A DNA stretch of 64,000 nt, from the NCBI RefSeq assembly GCF_964340395.1, contig NC_135569.1, positions 1,062,501 through 1,126,500 of the forward strand, given 5' to 3'. The translations under genes were made by a program, and so were the position numbers. The stretch comes from Glandiceps talaboti (lineage: Eukaryota; Hemichordata; Enteropneusta; Spengelidae). Under the pieces are notes generated by a model. It was not told where the DNA came from. It searched no databases and worked only from the letters and a program-made list of their open reading frames with translations. Below, piece by piece: positions 43,691-55,281 of the stretch. How positions within the stretch are numbered: the first letter of the stretch is position 1; the number at the start of each line of letters is the position of its first letter.

Positions 43691-44090
43691 CTCTTCTCTT
43701 CTCTTCTCTTCTCTTCTCTTCTCTTCTCTTCTCTTCTCTTCTCTTCTCTTCTCTTCTCTTCTCTTCTCTTCTCTTCTCTTCTCTTCTCTTCTCTTCTCTT
43801 CTCTTCTCTTCTCTTCTCTTCTCTTCTCTTCTCTTCTCTTCTCTTCTCTTCTCTTCTCTTCTCTTCTCTTCTCTTCTCTTCTCTTCTCTTCTCTTCTCTT
43901 CTCTTCTCTTCTCTTCTCTTCTCTTCTCTTCTCTTCTCTTCTCTTCTCTTCTCTTCTCTTCTCTTCTCTTCTCTTCTCTTCTCTTCTCTTCTCTTCTCTT
44001 CTCTTCTCTCCTCTTCTCTTCTCTTCTCTTCTCTTCTCTTCTCTTCTCTTCTCTCTCTTCCCCCTCCCCCTCTCTCTCTATCTCTCTCTC

Positions 44091-44134
<44 letters not shown>

Positions 44135-44154
44135 TCTCTCTCTATCTTTCTCCC

Positions 44155-44186
<32 letters not shown>

Positions 44187-44225
44187 ATCTATCTATCTCT
44201 CTCTATCTCTCGCTCTCTCTCTCAC
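43691..44225. repeat. (CTCTT)n pentanucleotide array followed by CT/CTAT-rich tract
   Basis: About 70 copies of CTCTT from 43691 to about 44050 with a single visible substitution (CTCTCCTCTT near 44010), then C-rich and (CT)n/(CTAT)n sequence to 44225. The unit length of 5 keeps several frames open (repeated FSSLL), which explains the 190+-codon frames; they are not genes. Confidence 0.97.
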
Positions 44226-47200
44226 TCCACTGAACTAAACTGAAAAACACAGTGAAACCCCCCCCCCCCCCCTCGCCCGGAGTTTTCCTCAAACTCTCTC
44301 TGAAATCCTACATGGCCTGGCTTTATACAACATTGTTGTATAACTTAAAGTCAACTATCCCCATCCACCCCGTATAATTATGAGGATACTTGTAGTAACC
44401 ACAAACAAGGAACTTCCTTGTTTGTGCAGTAACATCATGGTAACGACGTCCCATATTGTCTGCAGTAACATATTTGTTATGCACACAATAGTGTCAATAA
44501 CATACATACGCTGCCACGCGAACTACTTTACTCGTGCAAACATACACAGACGGACTGATGCTGGATATACGATGGTTGTCGAGGGTTAGATAGCTTGGGT
44601 TTTATTTCAGCCAAATGGAACAAAAAAATGACTATTTTATTTTGTGATGTAAAATGATAGGAAATGTGACCCTAGAAAAGGTAAAGTACATTGACCATAG
44701 AAACGCATCAAAAAGGTTAAGTCAGTCTATAGGAATCGGGTTGTATTGCGTGCACGTGGATAGCCAGCAGATGAAACAAAACGTTGCCACCATTCAGACG
44801 ATTCTCGGTGAACATTAATCAAAGTACGGTGTATTCTGAAATTGGAATAAAGAAGGTATACATTTGATAAGAGATTGGTGCTAAAATATTATGTATTTTC
44901 TTTTAAATGTACACTAAAATCTGTTGGAGACAAGCCCTACTCATCCCCCTACACACAAATTCACTCAATCTCAAACATTGTACCCGACGCTGTGAATATT
45001 TAATTGTCTTTTACTTTGATGCACGCAATCTTATTTTAACTTACAAAGACTCAAATTCCCATCACGTCGCATCGTAATCAAATCAATTGGATTACTTACT
45101 AATGTAAAACGACAATCTATAAAATCGATACAAAACGTTAAAATTTTGAGAAGCGGAACTTGATAATGTCTGACTAGACCAACAGTTTAGAGTAAAATGC
45201 GAAAACAGGTCGATGATATGAAAGCCCCTCTCCACCCACGGGTCTATGCTTGAAATACCCGATAAGCCATTGTTAATACAATTGATCTATTGTGACCCAT
45301 TCTGTGTCGGCCATCTCTCTGCGTTGTCACCGCCTGAATTCTGTCACTTCAACTTCAACTTTGGTGGACCGACATTTGTAATCACCTCTATCTATTTATT
45401 CTTTGATTGTTGATTAATAGTTTACTCAGGAAATGTCAACGCGGAGGATACCTTCCGATTAAGGGATTACGGGGATGAAGACACCGTTGTTGGCAGTCCG
45501 TAACCCCTGGATACGTTTACCTACATGTATACCCTGTTTACCTTTCTCATAGAGGCTACTTTGTTTTCAAGGGTCACTTGCTGACATTTCAACTTTTGTA
45601 TGAGTGAACACCTCGAAATAAGTGATCCCTAGGAACTTAATATTTGCCGCCATCAACGATGGTATCCAGAAAAAATGTGAAACTGGGGGAATGGCAAGCT
45701 AGCTATAAATAAGACTCTTGTCAATCATAGTCAGAATTTACAAACCGCAATAACTATTGTTAGTTTTACAATAAGATTAAACTAATTCTTACCATAACTT
45801 TAAAAGTTGGTATGGCATTCGTATTGATTCGACACAGACTTATTAATGTCTGTATTGATTTCAAATGAGGTGAAAATATTGTGATAGAAACGTCCGTAAG
45901 TAGCGACAGGAAGTAGATATACCAAACAAACACACACCTAAAAGTTTCCAAAATTACTCCAACCTTGGTTTCAGATATGAGAAAAAACACGATTTCTTTA
46001 TTCAGGTTTTTCTTTCCACTGGAGGCTAATAGCCTCTCTACATGTACAGGATTTATCATTTAGTTTGAATGTCATATTCTCACCAAAAGCCAGTAGAAAA
46101 AACAGACCCAGTATTATTCCCGTACCCTTGATTCAACCCTGGATCCAACCACAGACAGTGGAGAAGAAAACGGTATGATCCAACAGGTGGTTGCCCATAT
46201 TCAATTTCTTACTCGTGAACAAATCCAAATTTTGCTAAAGTAGTGTTGTCTCCTAGAGACAACGTCTCCTAGTCTACATTTTCTCATCGACACATGGATT
46301 ATATCCATTCCCCTTCACATTCAACCAAATTTTCCTCGCTTCAAAATTACAGTGCATACTAGTAGGGAAGGGGTATAGCGCCCTCACCGACAAATATCGG
46401 CAACGTTCGACTGGATCCTCTTGGAGATGCCTAGCAACATTGCTGTATCACACAGCCCCGCAGCCTGACTTAGTGATAGATAATAGTTTTAATTAGAAAC
46501 GTAACAAGTATTAATTCTTAATTAAACGAGACAAAAAATCTCTTATAAACTCTTGAATTGTCACCGGCAACGGGAAATTATTCAATAAATGAGGGAGGTG
46601 CTGTCTCGATTAGAAATAAATAGTCGGTACCTAGTACCTTTGCGGAGACGCGTATGAACAAACAGGAACTTCATATACTTGTAACCTGACGTTTCTTGCA
46701 GACATAATTCGCATTTTCACCAGAATTTAGAGAGATCGAGGTTTTGCTATCAGACAAAATGTTAAGTGATATGAGGAAGTGCAAATCTGTTGTGTTATAT
46801 TTGTAAACGTTTTTATTTAAATAGCTTTTAAAATAAACGATATCCCATAATATTCATGTCGGCATCCACAAAGGGATTCATTGTTTTGATAGTGTTTGAG
46901 ACACAACAATAACCTTTGAAAGTTACGTCAAACTTCGGCGACGAAGAGAAAAAATATTGTCATAAATGCAGTCATTTGAGCATTGCATTTTCTTTGTACT
47001 TTCGATCTAAAGTCTGGACATGGTTGAATTTTATAAACAGGAAATGTATCTAGTTTTGAAGTAGGAGTTGTTTTAAAAATAGTTTCCTTTGGACGAACTG
47101 TACGTGTATAGCCACATCTGGCGTTTTGTACAGTAATGGACAAGACAAGTAGTCAATCTCAATGTGGAATAAGAGTTACACACTTTTGACATTTGAATTA

Positions 47201-48832
47201 TTCGACAATGTACTATTCATTTTGATGAGTATACCTTGAAGGGTTCAATTTCCAAAGAAGTGTATTGTAGTGAAAGAAACGGAAATGTAACTTTGTAAAT
47301 GTTGAATTGGGAATTCACTTGAATGTGAGTATTCTGTCACAATTTGAGATTATCTTGAAAAGTTCTGAGGTGTAACTCCATTCAGTTTACTGATTTGTTC
47401 CTGGACCACTTCAAAAACCGTTGAATTATGTTGCTAGGAACTAGCAGAAACACGAAAACGCTATTTTTGCGGGAATGCATTTATGCTAGTTATTAATACT
47501 ACGTCTATGTTAGTTGAAGGCGTAGCAATCTCAAATGAAATGCCCCCAGCCTCATTAGTCCAGAGACTTGTCTTGGCATTACTATCTCAAGAAGCTATCT
47601 AGACGACAGACTTATCTTGAAGCTTCAAGAAGCTCTCTAGCCCAGAGACTCGTTGCAAACCACAGCCTCTTTTATGGCACCGTCCAAGACACACTGCCCA
47701 TCGTCGTAAACCACAGCCTCTTTTACGGCACCGTTCAAGACACACCGCTCCAGCAGAAATATGTGCTCAGGCTTGTGCGAATGATTAAGGTCTGTAGATG
47801 TACAACAGCTCCTTGAGATAGTATTTACAAGACACCATGTCGTCCCCCTGAGCTACAGCCTGGCAGAGTGTTATTTTAGTTATGTACTATACTACATTGT
47901 ATTAGTGGTTTAAGGTTCGTTAGTGGTCTGAGACACAAATGAGAAATTTAAACTTTAACCACTCTGAATATACTCCGTGTGATAATCTACACTTTGTTAG
48001 GCGCGAAACATGGAACCTCAGACAACTATAGAGAAGATGGAATAGGTGTTATAAAGCGATGTGAAAAAAGCATTGCCAAGGGGGATGTACATTTTGTTGA
48101 TTTTGTCGGTAGACTTTTCTTGCAAATTGACAAGTATGTAAACCCACTCTGTCAACAAATCATCCTTTGAAGGATTTTAGTTGTTGGAAGATCTGCTACA
48201 TTTATCGCCTTAGGGGCAACTGATGTCGGCAAGGTGTTGATTAGAAAAACAAATTTATTTTGTGAAAATAAGAGTCAATAACTTGAAAAGACGGAAAGAG
48301 ACCCATAAAGGAGCGTCATGAAAAACCTACTGATTAGAAAACCAGTTCTCATTGTTTGACGATCTGGTGAAGTGATCAATGCAATGCTTTGTTCGGCAAC
48401 ATTCACACCGAGGAATTGTTACTTTCTCGCACAAAATTACTGACAAAATATTTCGTTTTTTCTATAGATTTTGATCACATCTCAACTTTAGCTTAGACTT
48501 GAATCATAGAAATAATACATATTTGTGAACTGATGATAAAACTGTGTTACTTTACCATAACAATTATAAAGTTTTTGTTTTTCTGCATATTTTGTCGCAT
48601 TTCATCGTATGTTACCTTTTCGCACAATCTAAAAACCGTGGCACCCAAAGCTTCTAAAAGGACTCATGAAAGTTAAGTTACCATTTGAAATAGTTCAGTG
48701 TTCAGATGATTTATGATCTTGCACATGCCCCGTGTGAGGGCGTAATTTTTGAGAAACGATCGATAGGTTGTAAAGTTTTTCAAATCGTCTCCAAGGCATC
48801 CATCGTTTTTGTATTTATATAGTTTTGAGTTA

Positions 48833-48837
<5 letters not shown>
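44226..48837. other. Gene-poor stretch with small palindromes
   Basis: Contains poly-C at about 44260-44272; a 23-bp palindrome CAAACAAGGAA-C-TTCCTTGTTTG at 44402-44424; and a hairpin TTGTCTC-CTA-GAGACAA at about 46246-46262. Open frames up to 97 codons lack domains. No supported gene. Confidence 0.45.
47655..47752. repeat. 50-bp tandem duplication
   Basis: AAACCACAGCCTCTTTTATG at 47658 and AAACCACAGCCTCTTTTACG at 47708, each followed by GCACCGT(C/T)CAAGACACAC. Just upstream are three relics of CAAGAAGCT(A/C)TCTAG and a 16-bp palindrome TCTTGAAGCTTCAAGA. Confidence 0.9.

Positions 48838-48925
<88 letters not shown>
48838..48925. repeat. (GA)n microsatellite
   Basis: About 43 GA dinucleotides followed by a poly-G stretch. 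Confidence 0.97.
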
Positions 48926-48931
<6 letters not shown>

Positions 48932-49195
48932 AGTGGGGGGAGGGAGCCAAAACTGCATGGACCTTGAAGGTTTTCTTTGTTGTCATTCACTACTGAACAA
49001 TACTTTATTGAAAGTGAGATTATTTTGAGTGAGATGGGAGATTAGTGACGGTGACGACCACATCATGCTGAGAAAATTACCCACCTCTAAAAATAACGAG
49101 CAGGTTAGTGACGCAGGACAGACCCATAAATAGTTTGTCTGTCATGACCCTTACAAAGTATGACAGTCATTTATTGTACTTGTAGTAAGTTCCAA
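48926..49195. other. Unassigned spacer
   Basis: Bases 49050-49110 (TTAGTGACGGTGACGAC.. then TTAGTGACGCAG) resemble 50400-50470, suggesting the dispersed repeat at 49196 extends leftwards in decayed form. Confidence 0.4.
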
Positions 49196-49355
49196 AGAAA
49201 CTTATCATCGGTAATTTAAATTAGCGACGATGGCTTCTATTTTCCTCGTCAACGACCAAATTATGTCTTCAAATCTAAATGTCTTGATTACGTCTACAAT
49301 GTCACCATTTTTATTCTTTTGAAAGTAAACCATGTTAACAACGTGTTATCCTTTA
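49196..49355 (+). repeat. Dispersed repeat R49, copy 1
   Basis: Shares over 100 bp of high identity with 50541-50705 and, inverted, with 51405-51560. Landmarks are CAACGACCAAATTATGTC, AAATCTAAATGTCTTGATTA, CGTCTACAATGTC and CATGTTAACAACGTGTTATC. No frame is kept open in all copies. Identity unknown. Confidence 0.85.
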
Positions 49356-50540
49356 CTAACTTAAACAGATATCACAGATTACATCATGTACTAGTTACAG
49401 AATTAAACTTTACTGGTAATTCATGTGTATATCCGTTACAAAGTCGGAAGAAAAGTACTGGACAGTATAGTATTACATGTATAATGTTATAAAAATAGTT
49501 TGACAACAAAAGGAAAACTGAGAAACGTTTTTGAAACATTCTGTTTGTACGATGATAATTGGCAATAGTGTTGATCTACGTACGTGGACGGTTTCCAGTT
49601 CTTTGTCCCCATTCCAAAAACTTACACAGAAAGGGTGATGGGAAGGGTGTGGTTCTCAATGATGAAGCAGGGCAGAGAAGATTGTAATATTGACTACCTT
49701 CGTCAATATTAGTTCTGAATACTTAATTCTTAAAATTTGGGGTTGGAATCTCGAAATGTCATCTCATGTTAACGTTGAACGCGGAAGAGTAAAAAGAGAG
49801 TCAAATGTGTCTTGTTGAAACTAGTCCGTTGTAGAAACAGGATTTGCCTAATTCTTCCCGAGTCACCAACGGAGGTCCATTATCATGTTGGAAGACTCTT
49901 ACAAGTATTCTTCCTCGGTCGACCACAATCTGATTAAAATCTGATGTCGGAGTACGGCTTTCCTATATTTACTTTTTTTCTTCATATACTGTCGTGTTTT
50001 TTTTTAGCTGAGTGTAGTTGTAGATGTGTTTGCCTTCTCCTACCGTTGAATGCAACATGTATGCAACGACAAGTTTAAATGGTACTAAACCTACATAGTA
50101 ATAAAAAATAGGCACTAACGTGGAACTAGCGTAATTTTAGTGACGGATAGTTGTACTCAGTTGTAGATGGTTTTTGTTTTTGTTTACTCTCGGCGTGAAA
50201 ACTGGAATGTTACCCTTCTTGATGTCGTGGGAATCTGATATTTATAAACGTTGTTATTTGTGTGGGAATACTAATAATAGTGACGGCTGCATCGTGCAGG
50301 GAAAATTACAATCACCAGACTTACATGTGTATATGTTTTTTGTTTCTGTTTTCCCATGACGTCAACATTGTTATTTATATTGTGTGTTTTTTTTAGAGTG
50401 GATGGTAGTGGCGACGGCATCAAACAGGGAAAATTGCCCTCCTCCAAATCACAAGGTGTTAGTGACGTAACATATATTTTGCATTGTCTTCAAGGTGCAA
50501 TCAAGTTCTGAAGACATCTTAATTCAAGAGACTCTAATCT
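49356..50540. other. Spacer between repeat copies
   Basis: Bases 50250-50300 and 50396-50470 hold related blocks (ATAGTGACGGC.GCATCGTGCAG; GTGGCGACGGCATCAAACAG, each then GGGAAAATT), matching a block near 49060 and the inverted block at 51650-51690. They look like flanking parts of the same repeat family. No gene recognised. Confidence 0.4.
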
Positions 50541-50705
50541 GTTAATTTGATAATTTAAATCAGTAACGATGTCTTCTTCTTTCTCTCGCCAACGACCAAA
50601 TTATGTCTTCAAATCTAAATGTCTTGATTACGTCTACAATGTCTCCATTTTGAATCTTTTGAAAGAAAACCATGTTAACAACGTGTTATCCTTTACTCAG
50701 TTGAT
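50541..50705 (+). repeat. Dispersed repeat R49, copy 2
   Basis: Direct copy of 49196-49355; differs by scattered substitutions. It has a 60-codon frame starting ATGTCTTCTTCTTTC that is not maintained in the other copies. Confidence 0.85.
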
Positions 50706-51404
50706 AAGTACGAGGTTTGACAGAATTTATACTTTGTTGTGGACACTGTAAACTAACTGTGGAAACTAATAGACTAACAGTACCACAACCCTGCTACAAA
50801 AATGGTCTTAGCCCTATCCAGTAACTATCCACATATGTAGACAAATATAATGTTTGCATTTTTATTTCAATTTTTGAAAAAAGACAATTTGTCAAAGTAA
50901 CCAATAATGACATATAGACACGCTCTGTGGACAATCTACACGATCACCATCTTATTTCCCGCCAAGGGCGAGGAAAACAGATATTCAACGATCTTCTGTA
51001 TTCGACATACGTGCTATAATATCTTTAGCTATATTGCATTAAGTCAGCAGAATTGAGTAGAAATAAAATGTTCTTGTAGCCAACAAGGAATCGCGATTTT
51101 AACACTTCTTTGACTTCAAGATAATGTCGTATCTTGGACGTGGACTTTAATGCAAGGAGTTTTGTCACAGTGATGCATTATGGTTACTAAATATTGTCTT
51201 GGCTTGAGACGAAAGATATCATTATTTTTTACGAATACCCTCATCGAGATCCCAACCGTTGTGATTTCTCGACAGCGTGACGTCACAAAATATGTCCAGT
51301 CGTAAACTCGATCAGCCAACAACGTGTTAATTTACGAATTAAAATTTACATCCCAATTTCAAATTCCGTAACTAGTACATGGTGTAATCTGTGTCATTTA
51401 GTAA
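50706..51404. other. Unassigned spacer
   Basis: Nothing recognised. Confidence 0.4.
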
Positions 51405-51560
51405 AGTTAGTAAAGGATAACACGTTGTTAACATGGTTTACTTTCAAAAGAATCAAAATGGTGACATTGTAGACGTAATCAAGACATTTAGATTTGAAAG
51501 ACATAATTTGGTCGTTGATGAGAGAAAGGAGAAGATATCGTCACCAAATTAACTCCGTTA
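51405..51560 (-). repeat. Dispersed repeat R49, copy 3 (inverted)
   Basis: Starts GTAAAGGATAACACGTTG, the reverse complement of the end of the other copies, and runs to a purine block GAGAGAAAGGAGAAGATATCG. Together with copy 2 it makes an inverted pair about 700 bp apart. A weak fourth relic (GATGGCTTCTCTTTCTCCTC then ATCGACGACTAAA) lies at 52936-52972. Confidence 0.85.
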
Positions 51561-51965
51561 ATTTCTCTTCAGAACTTTGAAGAGCACTCTGTCATCTCAT
51601 CTTTGTAAAATGTCTGTGTTAATTGTTAATTTGACGTTTTAAGGGGTTGGGGTAATTTTCCCAGCATGCTATTGCCGCCACTATAATCGCCACGTTGGTA
51701 GGCCACAACAACAACAATATAGATATTTTCATTATCACGTTTTCAAACATAACATCCCAATTTTCACTTTAAGAAAACAGTAACAAACACATAGTGATAT
51801 TCTTTTGTCAATCATCAAAACGCTCACATGTTGTGTTTAACAATGTTTCTGTTGGGAAATAATCTGCAACGTCAATAATTTGTGATGACACCCTGCCACT
51901 CTGACTTCAATGTCTGTTGACATATGAACTGATAAATGATAGAAAACTCTAGCGCTCACGTACGT

Positions 51966-51967
<2 letters not shown>
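51561..51967. other. Unassigned sequence
   Basis: Apart from the block at 51650-51690 that matches, inverted, part of the R49 flanks, nothing is recognised. Confidence 0.4.

Positions 51968-52028
<61 letters not shown>
51968..52028. repeat. (AC)n microsatellite
   Basis: About 30 uninterrupted AC dinucleotides. Confidence 0.98.
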
Positions 52029-52030
<2 letters not shown>

Positions 52031-52490
52031 TCATTGAAAGTTTCAATAAACTCCACGCAAAATTGTCGCTTCAAACTTTACTTAGTAAAAAGACACCACT
52101 TCATTCATCTCTGAATCAATTTTGTTAATTAACTCTTTTCCTACATTTAATTATGAAATAAGTTACAAAAGTTCACGAAAAGAGTCAGTATTCAAAACCT
52201 CAAAGTTTGCTAAATCTCAAACCATGCATAATGAATGATGCACATGCACACTGAGATTGGAAGATAAAAATTCCAATGGAAGCGGCGAAATTCACACACT
52301 AAACCGGCGAGGCCCGAATTACAGGGTAAAACTGTAAAAGAAAGTATACATGTTTTACAAGTTGAGGGCGCCAACACTCATGGAGGAAGCATTTCGAATC
52401 AAGGGATTGTCGATACAATGGTTGGAGGCTACATATTCTGTTAATATTCGACTCGAATAAAAACTGAGCAATTTTATTCAAGGATATAGG
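52029..52490. other. Unassigned sequence
   Basis: Nothing recognised. Confidence 0.4.
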
Positions 52491-52652
52491 GATGTGATGT
52501 GACGATGTGGTGTGCTGTGGTGTGGTGTAGTGCCAGTGGTGTGCTGTGCTGTGGTGCGATGCGATGCGATGCGATGCGATGCGAAGGTGATGAGATGTGA
52601 TGAGATGCGATGGGAGACGATGTGATGTAATGTGATGTGACGTGATATGGAG
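52491..52652. repeat. Degenerate GATGN/TGTGG pentanucleotide tract
   Basis: Five-base steps such as GTGGT, GCTGT, then five near-perfect GATGC copies, then GATGT/GATGA variants, ending GTGATATGG. Confidence 0.9.
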
Positions 52653-54040
52653 ATAAATTTTAATGTTATACCATAATAAGCTTTGACATTGACGAAAAGT
52701 AGTAAGTCAATTATATTTGTTGTTGCTGCTGTTTTCTCGATGTGAAAAAATTGTGTGATGTTATGTTTGAAAATGTGATAAAGAGAAGTCCATATTGTTT
52801 GTCAATCAACTTAACGATATGATAGTCGACGTCTGTGATGACAGTATCACACAGAGAATACTACCCCAACCGCTCAAAATATCAAATGAACTTTTTTAAT
52901 GGCTTTGGAAATCTGGTGATTTCAATTGGTTAAACGATGGCTTCTCTTTCTCCTCATCGACGACTAAAATCAATTTGATTTACGTTTACACACCAGTGGT
53001 GTAATACTGGTCATGATGTGCAATAATACGGGTAAATTATTGGACCCAACAAAACATTTTTGAAAAAAACGTTCCGGTTGCAGTAAATACAGGTCATTTG
53101 TAACCACCATTTTGTATATGTTGAATGATCGAAAGTCAAATATATTTTCATTTCAATATCTGGAGAGTAAAAGTAATTGTGAACTAGAAAAAAGTTGTAA
53201 AATACAATCCTTGTCAACGCGGCGTTTAGCGGCACTACACACGGTCCGCTGTCTCATTTCTTACCCTACAGCTCAGACCACTATATAGTGGTTTGAGCCT
53301 ACAGTCACTGAGGTGTTCGAAACGTATGAAACACATCTAAACAATAGACTGAATCATGCGAAAGATCAGCCGTTGTTGGCGCTATTTTTATCCCTTTCTA
53401 CGAAGTATGGGGAAGGGTGACAAGGACACTCCCGGCCGGGCAATATGTATTTTAAAAGTCTGCGCCAAACGATTGTATTGGTGATTTTACAGAGGGAGAC
53501 GCTAGACTTAATCTCAAACATGTTGCCATTTATCCATATTTATGGAAATGCAATCGCCGAAGAAAAAAATGGCTTGCAAAATACAGAAAGACCATATTTT
53601 TGTAATAAGAGAAAATTCGGGCTAAACAAATATTGAAAGAAACAGAATAATACGATGATTTAAAAAAAGTCTAAATTCCAACGACATAGAACTACGGTAA
53701 AAAATATCATATGAAAGTAGAAAATAAGTAGAAAGTGATAGATAGAAATTTTGGTTAGTGTAGCTATCTATAGACAAGACTACAGATGTTTCGGAATCAC
53801 AGACAAGAAAGACATTACTCTTTGTCTTTGTTCGAATGTGGCACAGTGGTTAGTCTGCAAGGTATGCCGTGTCGGGGCGCCCTCACACCCAGATGTTTTG
53901 AGATGTAGTACGATGTCCTAGCAGTGGTCCATTGTTGTGTTATTGGAGTCAACAGACGGGCGCATGCGTATTTGCTTATTACCTTCAGATAAATAACCAG
54001 GAATATTTATCGTTCATGTGATCAAATCTGCAATGAGGCA
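52653..54040. other. Gene-poor stretch, no gene recognised
   Basis: Includes the weak R49 relic at 52936-52972. A segment at 53832-53842 (TGGCACAGTGG) matches a tRNA A-box but no B-box follows, so I do not call a tRNA or SINE. No supported gene. Confidence 0.4.
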
Positions 54041-54285
54041 ATGCTATTTATTTTCTACTTTCATGTGACATTATCTTCAAATTTGATGAATTTGCAAGCC
54101 CCAAATTCGTACCAGCCCAAATTTGTATTTATTATCTGCATGTACGGTCCGTGGACATTGATTAGTTCCTACGAACTATTTCCATGGCCCTCACCAGAAA
54201 TGTTCTATCCGTTGCTTTCAAAGTTTGTGCATATACTTTTCTTTTCTGGTGGAATAAATTTCAATTCAATTCAATTAAGATTTCC
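54041..54285 (+). mobile_element. Probable LINE 3' end with (AATTC)n-type tail
   Basis: The right end reads TTCTGGTGGAATAAATTTCA then (ATTCA)n. The same TTCTGGTG(A/G)AATAAATTTC followed by (AATTC)n recurs at 55975-56028. A shared terminal block ending in AATAAA plus a simple-repeat tail is the normal 3' end of several non-LTR families. The left boundary is not determined and no conserved protein block was seen. Confidence 0.55.
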
Positions 54286-54460
54286 CCCTTTATTGACATG
54301 ACATAAAAATACTTTAATTCATTCAGGCAAACCACAGGGTGCCCAGGCTCATTTAGTTCTGTTTACAAATATAAACAAAACAAAATAAACATACAAGTAA
54401 ACAAACAAACAAAAACAATCAAACAAATAAACAAGTAAACAAACAAACAAAATTAACTGA
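54286..54460 (-). mobile_element. Possible opposite-strand 3' end (AATAAA), with AAAC-rich tract
   Basis: On the minus strand the segment at 54286-54345 reads GAGCCTGGGCACC, then ATGAATTAAAG and finally GTCAATAAAGGGGG, resembling a polyadenylated 3' end facing the plus-strand LINE tail. On its other side (54365-54460) is an imperfect (AAAC)n tract. It may be a second LINE 3' end or a gene 3' end; I cannot decide. Confidence 0.35.
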
Positions 54461-54995
54461 CAAATGAGTAGATACATACATGAGTAAACGACAACAAACC
54501 AACGAACAACCAAACACTGCCCCCCCCCCCCTCCGAAATGGTCACATGTGGGTTATTTCCATGCGAGCATGTTGTGGTTGTGCCGTATAAAGAGGCCCGT
54601 GGTTTATGATGACGACATTAATTATGCAAATAAGTTAACTTTATGCAAATCACAACCATAACAATTATGAATATGACGAGTCATGATATCATTATCTTGG
54701 GATAAAATTCTGAGCTACCGCCAGTGATAATCAATTATGCAAATTACTTATTAACATAAAAGTGATATCAAGAAGTATTATAATAGCTCGTGCGCTTGGT
54801 TATCACAATATGTATGTACCAAATTATGTGAAATTTGAAGGATACATTTTCAAGATATTTCAAAAATAATTGAATAATTGTGTGACGTATTCATTAAAAT
54901 AAATTGTATAATAATCAAAAATCATTAATTTTCTGTTTCTGTTACAATAAGGAAGAAACGATTTGTTTTGATTAGAATATTGTTGCAGGAGACAA
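54461..54995. other. Sequence upstream of the allantoinase promoter
   Basis: AT-rich with poly-C at about 54520-54531. Nothing gene-like recognised. Confidence 0.4.
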
Positions 54996-55149
54996 GCGCG
55001 TACGTACGCGTACTTACGTCACGCTCCGGCACGCGTCAGTTATCAGTCATATGAGATAAGTTAGGGAGCCTCGTGACACGTCGCCCTAGTTCGATATCGA
55101 TCTCTCAGCTGTACAATCGAAATCCTGGAACTCAATTTCGTAAAATCAA
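54996..55149 (+). promoter_or_regulatory. Putative allantoinase promoter / 5' UTR
   Basis: The 150 bp before the start codon are much richer in CpG than the surroundings. They hold a perfect 14-bp palindrome CGCGTACGTACGCG (54997-55010) followed by TTACGTCA (55014-55021), a CRE/bZIP-type site (ATF/CREB or PAR-bZIP half-consensus). No TATA box is obvious. Assignment as promoter rests on position and composition only; the transcription start was not identified. Confidence 0.4.
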
Positions 55150-55281
55150 ATGGCATCCGTAGTTTTGAGAGGAAACAGGGTTTTTCTCGAAAATGGCGAG
55201 GTCTGTCCAGCCACGATTTTCGTCAAGGATGGAATAATAACGGATGTCAAAACTGGTGACACAAGTGAAGCTAGAAATCCG
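55150..55281 (+). CDS. Allantoinase coding exon 1
   Basis: 44 codons from the presumed initiator ATG; donor GTAAGA at 55282 follows codon 44 cleanly (phase 0). Encodes the start of the beta-sandwich-type small domain ([15 protein letters not shown]). Confidence 0.9.

Noticed and set aside
43645-44243. 195-197-codon frames with repeated FSSLL
   Set aside because: Product of the (CTCTT)n array; two frames are open simultaneously.
41451-46190. Short recurring motif CAYAGACAGTGGAG (41453, 46151; similar inverted at 55416)
   Set aside because: Too short and too degenerate to separate from chance without a genome search.
53826-53900. Possible tRNA or tRNA-derived SINE (TGGCACAGTGG matches an A-box)
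   Set aside because: No B-box (GGTTCRANNCC) follows at the required distance and no cloverleaf could be drawn.
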